Shown in pieces: positions 43,348-47,576 of a stretch of 47,576 nucleotides of DNA. The stretch lies in contig JAJXWH010000039.1 of NCBI GenBank assembly GCA_021781745.1, positions 1 through 47,576 of the forward strand. Direction: 5' to 3'. Position 1 is the first letter of the stretch; the number at the start of each line of letters is the position of its first letter. The notes beneath the pieces are model-generated. The model ran no database searches. It saw only the letters and a program-made list of their open reading frames with translations, and was not told the DNA's origin. The stretch is from Bacillota bacterium. GTDB taxonomy: Bacteria > Bacillota > Clostridia > Clostridiales > Clostridiaceae. The translations under genes and the position numbers were made by a program.

Positions 43348-44226
43348 ATGATTTATTGTTTAGAAAATGAAAAAGTTAGAATTACAGCAAGTACTGATGG
43401 TGGTGAATTACATTCTATAACTGGTAAAAAGGAAGGAACAGAATATCTTTGGAATGGTAATCCGGAGTATTGGAAATATCATTCACCACATTTATTCCCG
43501 ATAATAGGGCAATTGAATAACTCTAAGTACAGGATTGAAGATAAGGAATATGAATTACCATCTCATGGATTCGCAAGAATATCAGAATTTACACTACTTT
43601 CAAAAGATAATGATCACGTGGCTTTTGAATTAAAGTATTCAGATAAGACTCTTGAAGTATATCCTTATAAATTTTCTTTACAAATTACATATACTATTCA
43701 AGATAATAGTATAATGGTAAGCTATAAAGTTATTAATTTGGATGATAAAGAGATTTATTTTTCATTAGGTGCTCATCCAGCATTTATGTGTCCTATTGAA
43801 AAAGGGGAAGTATTGGAAGATTATTATCTTAAATTTAATAAAGCAGAAAATAGTTCAATTATGTGTTTTGATGAAAATATATATTTCACGCATAATAAAA
43901 AGGAATATTTAATTAATAATGATGTCATTGAATTAAAAAAAGAAGTTTTTAAGAATGATGCATTAGTTTTTGATGATTTAAAATCCGATAGAATAACAGT
44001 TAAATCTAGAAATAATAATAAATCCTTAAGTGTAGAATTTGATGGTTTTCCGTATTTAGGAATATGGGCACCAGCTAAAGGAGCACCATTTGTTTGTATT
44101 GAACCTTGGTTTGGACATGCAGATTATGGTGACTTTAATGGAGATTTTAAGGAAAAGGAAGGAATCATTTCATTAGAAATAAGAAAGGAATTTAATTGCA
44201 GCTATAAGATATCTATTGAAGAATAA
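43348..44226 (+). CDS. Aldose 1-epimerase, LacX type
   Basis: 292 residues, a beta-sandwich of the galactose-mutarotase fold. ITASTDGGELHSITGKK near the start, YLWNGNPEYWKYHSPHLFPI, LPSHGFARISEF (catalytic His region), LGAHPAFMCPI (second His), and GIWAPAKGAPFVCIEPWFGH near residue 248 match LacX-type epimerases. It interconverts alpha and beta anomers of free or phosphorylated sugars. It is a single gene between copy C and a strong terminator, so its transcript includes that repeat unless a promoter lies in the 23-base gap, which is too short. Confidence 0.9.
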   Translation: MIYCLENEKVRITASTDGGELHSITGKKEGTEYLWNGNPEYWKYHSPHLFPIIGQLNNSKYRIEDKEYELPSHGFARISEFTLLSKDNDHVAFELKYSDKTLEVYPYKFSLQITYTIQDNSIMVSYKVINLDDKEIYFSLGAHPAFMCPIEKGEVLEDYYLKFNKAENSSIMCFDENIYFTHNKKEYLINNDVIELKKEVFKNDALVFDDLKSDRITVKSRNNNKSLSVEFDGFPYLGIWAPAKGAPFVCIEPWFGHADYGDFNGDFKEKEGIISLEIRKEFNCSYKISIEE

Positions 44227-44265
44227 ATTAGATGTTTCATTGTAATTGATACATAGTTATAAAGT

Positions 44266-44299
44266 AAAAAAGCTATCATTTTAACTAGATAGCTTTTTT
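44266..44299. terminator. Bidirectional terminator between epimerase and chemotaxis genes
   Basis: AAAAAAGCTATC (44266-44277) pairs with GATAGCTTTTTT (44288-44299). It carries T runs in both directions and lies between convergent genes. Confidence 0.92.
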
Positions 44300-44323
44300 A
44301 TTATAGAGTAAATAAGCTTTATA

Positions 44324-45262
44324 TTATAATAAATTGTTTATTTCATTACCAATCTTTTCTATAGCTTTTTCTTGGGTATGAAGGTCAGAAGCAATTTCTT
44401 TAGATAAAGCTTCATGTTCTTCAAAAGCAACGCTTATATTATCAACTGTTGAAATAACGGTATCTTTTGCGTCTGAAGCAGTAGTTAAGTTTTCTATGCA
44501 TATATTAATTTCCTCTGTTGCATCTTCAATCGAAGATTTTATGCTAGAAAAGCTGCTTTTTGCATCTTCTAATGAATTATGTTGAGTAACTAAAGCTGAA
44601 TTACCAGAATTCATAGCATTAGATGCTTTTAAAATATCTACTTTTATTTCCTCTAAAATGCTAGTTATACTTTGAACAGCTAGTTTAGAATTTTCAGCGA
44701 GTTTTCTAACTTCTCCAGCAACAACAGAAAAGCCTTTACCAGCCTCCCCAGCCCTAGCAGCTTCTATTGCAGCATTCAATGATAAAAGATTCGTTTGACT
44801 TGCTATCTGGCTTATAGAATCAGTTATACTATTTACAGATTCTAATTTAGATACTAATGCATTTACTGTTGAAGTTGACACTGTGAATGCATCCTCAAGA
44901 TCAGTTAATGATGTATCTAAATGACCAATTGTATTTAGACCATTATCCGCCAATTTATCCGTATCTAATACTTTAATATGAACATTAGTAATATTAATCG
45001 CTAAGTCTTCCATATTTGAGCGGAAGTTAGATAATGTACTTTTAACATTACGTATTTCCCTATTTTGAGATTCGGTAGAAGATACTAATGATGAAACAGA
45101 TGAGTTAATGTCTTTAATAGAATTATCTATTGCACCAACTTTATCTTTTAGATCATTAATTTTACTTAAATCCTTTTGATTTTGATTTATAGTATTATTT
45201 TCACTTTGTGAAATTGGTATGGTTTTAGTTTCTGTAATTTTTTTGTTTTTGAAAATCCCCAT
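44324..45262 (-). CDS. Soluble methyl-accepting chemotaxis-type transducer
   Basis: 312 residues without a membrane segment, sensor domain or HAMP. After a polar N-terminus (about 1-30) the whole protein is a long helical coiled coil. The signalling tip is [20 protein letters not shown] with [20 protein letters not shown], which binds CheA/CheW. It is a cytosolic transducer that must get its input from a partner or from its own short N-terminal part. It is followed downstream by a convergent terminator and preceded by the DUF2225 gene in the same direction with a 35-base gap, so the two may form one unit. Confidence 0.9.
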   Translation of the reverse strand: MGIFKNKKITETKTIPISQSENNTINQNQKDLSKINDLKDKVGAIDNSIKDINSSVSSLVSSTESQNREIRNVKSTLSNFRSNMEDLAINITNVHIKVLDTDKLADNGLNTIGHLDTSLTDLEDAFTVSTSTVNALVSKLESVNSITDSISQIASQTNLLSLNAAIEAARAGEAGKGFSVVAGEVRKLAENSKLAVQSITSILEEIKVDILKASNAMNSGNSALVTQHNSLEDAKSSFSSIKSSIEDATEEINICIENLTTASDAKDTVISTVDNISVAFEEHEALSKEIASDLHTQEKAIEKIGNEINNLL

Positions 45263-45297
45263 GATATAAATCCCCCTATTGAAAAATAAAGTATATT

Positions 45298-45978
45298 TTA
45301 AAGATTTGAATTTTTAATCAAATCTTTGCCAACTCTAGCCAGTTCTTTGATTCTTAGAGAAGAGTTTGTATTTACAATAGTCTTAGAGAACCATAATAAT
45401 GCATCTTGATTGATGCCTAGTTTTCTATTTAATTCACCAAGTAAATACATTAAGGAATCTCTTTGTAAGCCATACATAGGAAAAATCTCATTAATATAAG
45501 CACTATTAAAACCTTCAAGGGCTTGTCTCAAGAATACATTTTCTTGTTCAATATTATTTAATAATCTATACATCCAAGCAATTTTTAATGAAATCATAGC
45601 TTTTGTACTATCTGGAAGGTTAATAAGCACTGCATTTAGTAATGCTAGCTTATAGCGCTCAATTGCTAATTTTTCATCTAAAATAGGTGGATATTCTCTT
45701 GGTTTCCATTTTGGAGTCACATTGCTAAGCACAAGTTCTTTTTTATGAGATTTAATCTTTTCAAAGTCTGATTTCATTGCAGCATAGCCACAAGAATTGC
45801 ATATTACAACATCATAAAAATATGGATTTATAACTGAATATCTAATGAAAAAATCTGAATCCTTGGAAATAATTCTTGGTGACTTAGATTTTACAGTTTT
45901 GGCTTTGAAATGTGAATCACAAACAGGACAAATAGTTTGTTTATCAAACAAATGGTTTAATATATCGGTATCGTTCAT
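45298..45978 (-). CDS. DUF2225 protein with zinc-finger-like N-terminus
   Basis: 226 residues. CPVC near residue 17 and CNSCGYAAM near residue 59 form a likely four-cysteine metal site. [20 protein letters not shown] is the family core. The rest is a helical, TPR-like region ([20 protein letters not shown]). The family is common in Clostridia and of unknown function. The start is the ATG at 45978 (MNDTDILN), six bases after GAGGTG; the GTG at 45987 overlaps that site. It is upstream of the soluble chemotaxis transducer. Confidence 0.88.
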   Translation of the reverse strand: MNDTDILNHLFDKQTICPVCDSHFKAKTVKSKSPRIISKDSDFFIRYSVINPYFYDVVICNSCGYAAMKSDFEKIKSHKKELVLSNVTPKWKPREYPPILDEKLAIERYKLALLNAVLINLPDSTKAMISLKIAWMYRLLNNIEQENVFLRQALEGFNSAYINEIFPMYGLQRDSLMYLLGELNRKLGINQDALLWFSKTIVNTNSSLRIKELARVGKDLIKNSNL

Positions 45979-46102
45979 TATAGTCACCTCATCAAAAGTA
46001 CATTGATTTTAATATTTATTTATAATATATATAAATTATATCATATTAAGTAAATTCATAAATAGGTTATGAAAATTTTTTAAATACTTTATATATTATT
46101 AA

Positions 46103-46132
46103 TTACACTAATTTTGAAGTTTTTGATATAAT
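46103..46132 (+). promoter_or_regulatory. Sigma-A promoter of the alarmone synthetase gene
   Basis: TTACAC (46103-46108), an 18-bp spacer and TATAAT (46127-46132) with a TG one base upstream (extended -10), about 47 bases before the start codon. Confidence 0.65.
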
Positions 46133-46178
46133 AGATAAGGACTATATTGAGGAATGATGTTATTAAAGGGTGGTAATT

Positions 46179-46970
46179 ATGGCGATAAGTGATTGGAAGG
46201 TATTTTTAATGCCTTACGAACAAGCAGTAGATGAATTGAAAGTTAAACTGAAATCAATCAGAAAAGAATATAGAAGAAAAAATGAATACTCACCTATAGA
46301 ATTTGTAACCGGAAGAGTTAAAGAAGTTTCAAGTATGCTGGAAAAAGCAAATAAATTTGAAATTCCTATAGATAGAATTAAATATGAACTTGAGGATATT
46401 GCAGGCATAAGAATAATGTGCCAATTTGTTGATGATATAGATACAGTGGTACAGATACTTAGAGGGCGTAAAGATATGCAGATTCTTTATGAGAAGGATT
46501 ATGTAAGAAACGTTAAGGAAAGTGGTTATAGAAGTTATCATATGATAATAAAGTATCCTGTAAATATGGCAGAAGGGTTAGTTGAAATTTTAGCGGAGTT
46601 TCAAATAAGGACATTAGCCATGAATTTTTGGGCAACAATTGAGCATTCCTTAAATTATAAATATAAACAACATATACCGGAACAATTAAAAGAAAAGCTT
46701 AAAAGATCTGCAGATGCCGCATTTAGATTAGACGAAGAAATGTTGGAAATTAAAGATGAAATTAAAGATGCTCAAAAATTATTTGAGGTTAAATCTCATC
46801 TGATTTCGAATATAATGAACTCACTATTAACCCTAATTTCATTAGGAAAAGAGGTTGAGGCATCACGGTATCAAAAAGCTTTAAATAAGCTAATAGAAGA
46901 CGGGGAAGTTTGGGAATTGAATAGCTTACTTTTTTCTGTTAAAAAAGAAATTGAAAAATATAGAGAATAA
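46179..46970 (+). CDS. relQ: Small alarmone synthetase, RelQ/YjbM type
   Basis: 263 residues containing only the RelA/SpoT synthetase domain and a C-terminal helix pair; no HD hydrolase, TGS or ACT domain. Landmarks are SPIEFVTGRVKEVSSMLEKA, YELEDIAGIRIMCQFVDDID, the RNVKESGYRSYHMIIKYP loop, LAEFQIRTLAMNFWATIEHS with the catalytic E-x-QIRT region, and NYKYKQHIPEQL. It makes (p)ppGpp from GTP or GDP and ATP. It may form tetramers like its relatives. The start is the ATG at 46179 after GGGTGG. It is a single-gene unit with its own promoter. Confidence 0.93.
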   Translation: MAISDWKVFLMPYEQAVDELKVKLKSIRKEYRRKNEYSPIEFVTGRVKEVSSMLEKANKFEIPIDRIKYELEDIAGIRIMCQFVDDIDTVVQILRGRKDMQILYEKDYVRNVKESGYRSYHMIIKYPVNMAEGLVEILAEFQIRTLAMNFWATIEHSLNYKYKQHIPEQLKEKLKRSADAAFRLDEEMLEIKDEIKDAQKLFEVKSHLISNIMNSLLTLISLGKEVEASRYQKALNKLIEDGEVWELNSLLFSVKKEIEKYRE

Positions 46971-47048
46971 AAACTCTATATAGGAATGCAATAAATAAAT
47001 TTATTGCTTATAGATTAAGTCTTATATGAATTAGTTATAAATTTAAAG

Positions 47049-47135
47049 TGATAAGTAATAAGTTAAGGAAGAAGAGCCATTAAGAAATTTAATCTTTAAC
47101 TTATACCTTATCACCTGTCACTACTTATTGTTCAA
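47049..47135. repeat. Palindromic repeat family 1, copy 5 (diverged)
   Basis: AGTGATAAGTAATAAGTTAAGGAAGA at the left and TTAACTTATACCTTATCACCTGTCACT at the right form an imperfect palindrome with the family's TTAAGGAAGA core. The arms and the inner hairpin differ strongly from the other copies. Confidence 0.5.
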
Positions 47136-47151
47136 TCAAATAAACTGGAAT

Positions 47152-47463
47152 TTATCTAATTTTCTCAGTTTTACTTATTTTGAATCCATTATCTAAATAA
47201 AGATTTAAAGCTTTTTCATTCCATTTTGCCACATGAAGAATAATCGGATTATAATTATTTTTTCTAATATGTTTGATTGCCCAAAGCAGTAACTGCTTTC
47301 CTAATCCATTATTTTGATAGCTTTTATTAACTATCAAATCGTCTATTTCGTTTCCATAGCAGGAAACTGAACCTACTACTGAATTATTATTCCATAGTAC
47401 ATATAAATTTTGCTTTTTATTATCTAGTTGCTCAATTCCTGAATAAAAATTATCCCGAATTAT
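47152..47463 (-). pseudogene. GNAT acetyltransferase, C-terminal part only
   Basis: The frame is open from 47463 down to the stop at 47152, about 103 residues without a good start. It contains LYVLWNNNSVVGSVSCYGNE, then IDDLIVNKSYQNNGLGKQLL (acetyl-CoA loop QNNGLG) and AKWNEKALNLYLDNGFKIS, the second half of a GNAT fold. The N-terminal strands are missing: an in-frame TGA stands at 47464-47466, and directly beyond it is an inverted repeat. It looks like a gene broken by an insertion or deletion near 47465. A frameshift within the missing part beyond the window is the alternative. Confidence 0.7.
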
Positions 47464-47468
47464 TCATG

Positions 47469-47518
47469 AACTCAAATTCTATGGTTATTATTGTAAAAAG
47501 TCACATAGGATTTGAGTT
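47469..47518. other. Inverted repeat next to the broken GNAT gene
   Basis: AACTCAAATTCTATG (47469-47483) pairs with CATAGGATTTGAGTT (47504-47518), one mismatch in 15 bp. It stands where the GNAT frame ends and could mark the end of an inserted element that continues past the window, or a terminator. Confidence 0.5.
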
Positions 47519-47576
47519 TATTGAATTTTTGTATTAAAAATTTATCTGTTTTACATAAATTTATTGAGCAATTCCC

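Noticed and set aside
46988..47007. GCAATAAAT-AA-ATTTATTGC palindrome after relQ as a terminator
   Set aside because: The stem is weak, the loop is two bases and there is no T run; it is probably chance in AT-rich sequence.

Overview
The window looks like the chromosome of a low-GC, endospore-forming, saccharolytic Clostridium, probably close to the C. beijerinckii / C. butyricum group. The evidence is very AT-rich DNA with strong AGGAGG-type ribosome sites, a Tlp-type small spore protein and CotF-type coat proteins, butyrate kinase, a LevR-type sigma-54 activator with a PTS, and cytosolic chemotaxis and c-di-GMP proteins. The species is inferred from gene content, not proven.

Layout. 1-3.4 kb: end of a fructose-6-phosphate aldolase/transaldolase gene, transketolase, and an RpiR regulator (non-oxidative pentose phosphate pathway). 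3.5-9.1 kb: a PRD/sigma-54 activator divergent from a lactose/cellobiose-family PTS (IIA, IIB, IIC), with a textbook -24/-12 promoter and phased upstream repeats between them. 9.3-21.4 kb: a surface-polysaccharide locus (two paralogous GT2 enzymes flanking a LicD enzyme, a FlaA1/CapD-type dehydratase, an O-antigen polymerase/ligase, GT4 and ExoA-like transferases, a PglC-type initiating transferase, a WlbA-like sugar dehydrogenase, GalU). No flippase, chain-length regulator or kinase lies inside the window. 21.5-25.9 kb: a newly called 52-aa membrane protein, a GAF-GGDEF cyclase, an AlbA_2 protein and tyrosyl-tRNA synthetase. 26-29.7 kb: GH30 glycosidase, AraC regulator and ROK kinase, which share direct-repeat operator candidates. 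29.8-40 kb: two MocR paralogues, a YciI-like protein, two acetyltransferases, a methyltransferase, four spore-coat genes, tlp, an orphan butyrate kinase and a MATE pump. 40-43.1 kb: a FliK-like protein with an FlhX-type FlhB-tail protein, and a phosphoesterase. 43.3-47.6 kb: a LacX-type epimerase, a soluble chemotaxis transducer, a DUF2225 protein, a small alarmone synthetase and a truncated acetyltransferase.

The least explained signal is in the spaces between genes. Two families of dispersed, highly folded repeats are present. One (five copies) consists of long palindromes with inner hairpins that sit on gene 3' ends and in places supply the last codons and the stop. The other (three full copies, 164-216 bp, plus possible remnants) has ends of the form TAAGGCACA...TGTGCCTA, TA at both borders, a conserved tip hairpin, and stems that differ between copies with compensating changes on both arms. 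One copy lies exactly between the Shine-Dalgarno sequence and the start codon of the YciI-like gene.

All starts, motifs and hairpins were read by eye. No database search, folding program or alignment was run, so family names rest on recognised motifs.
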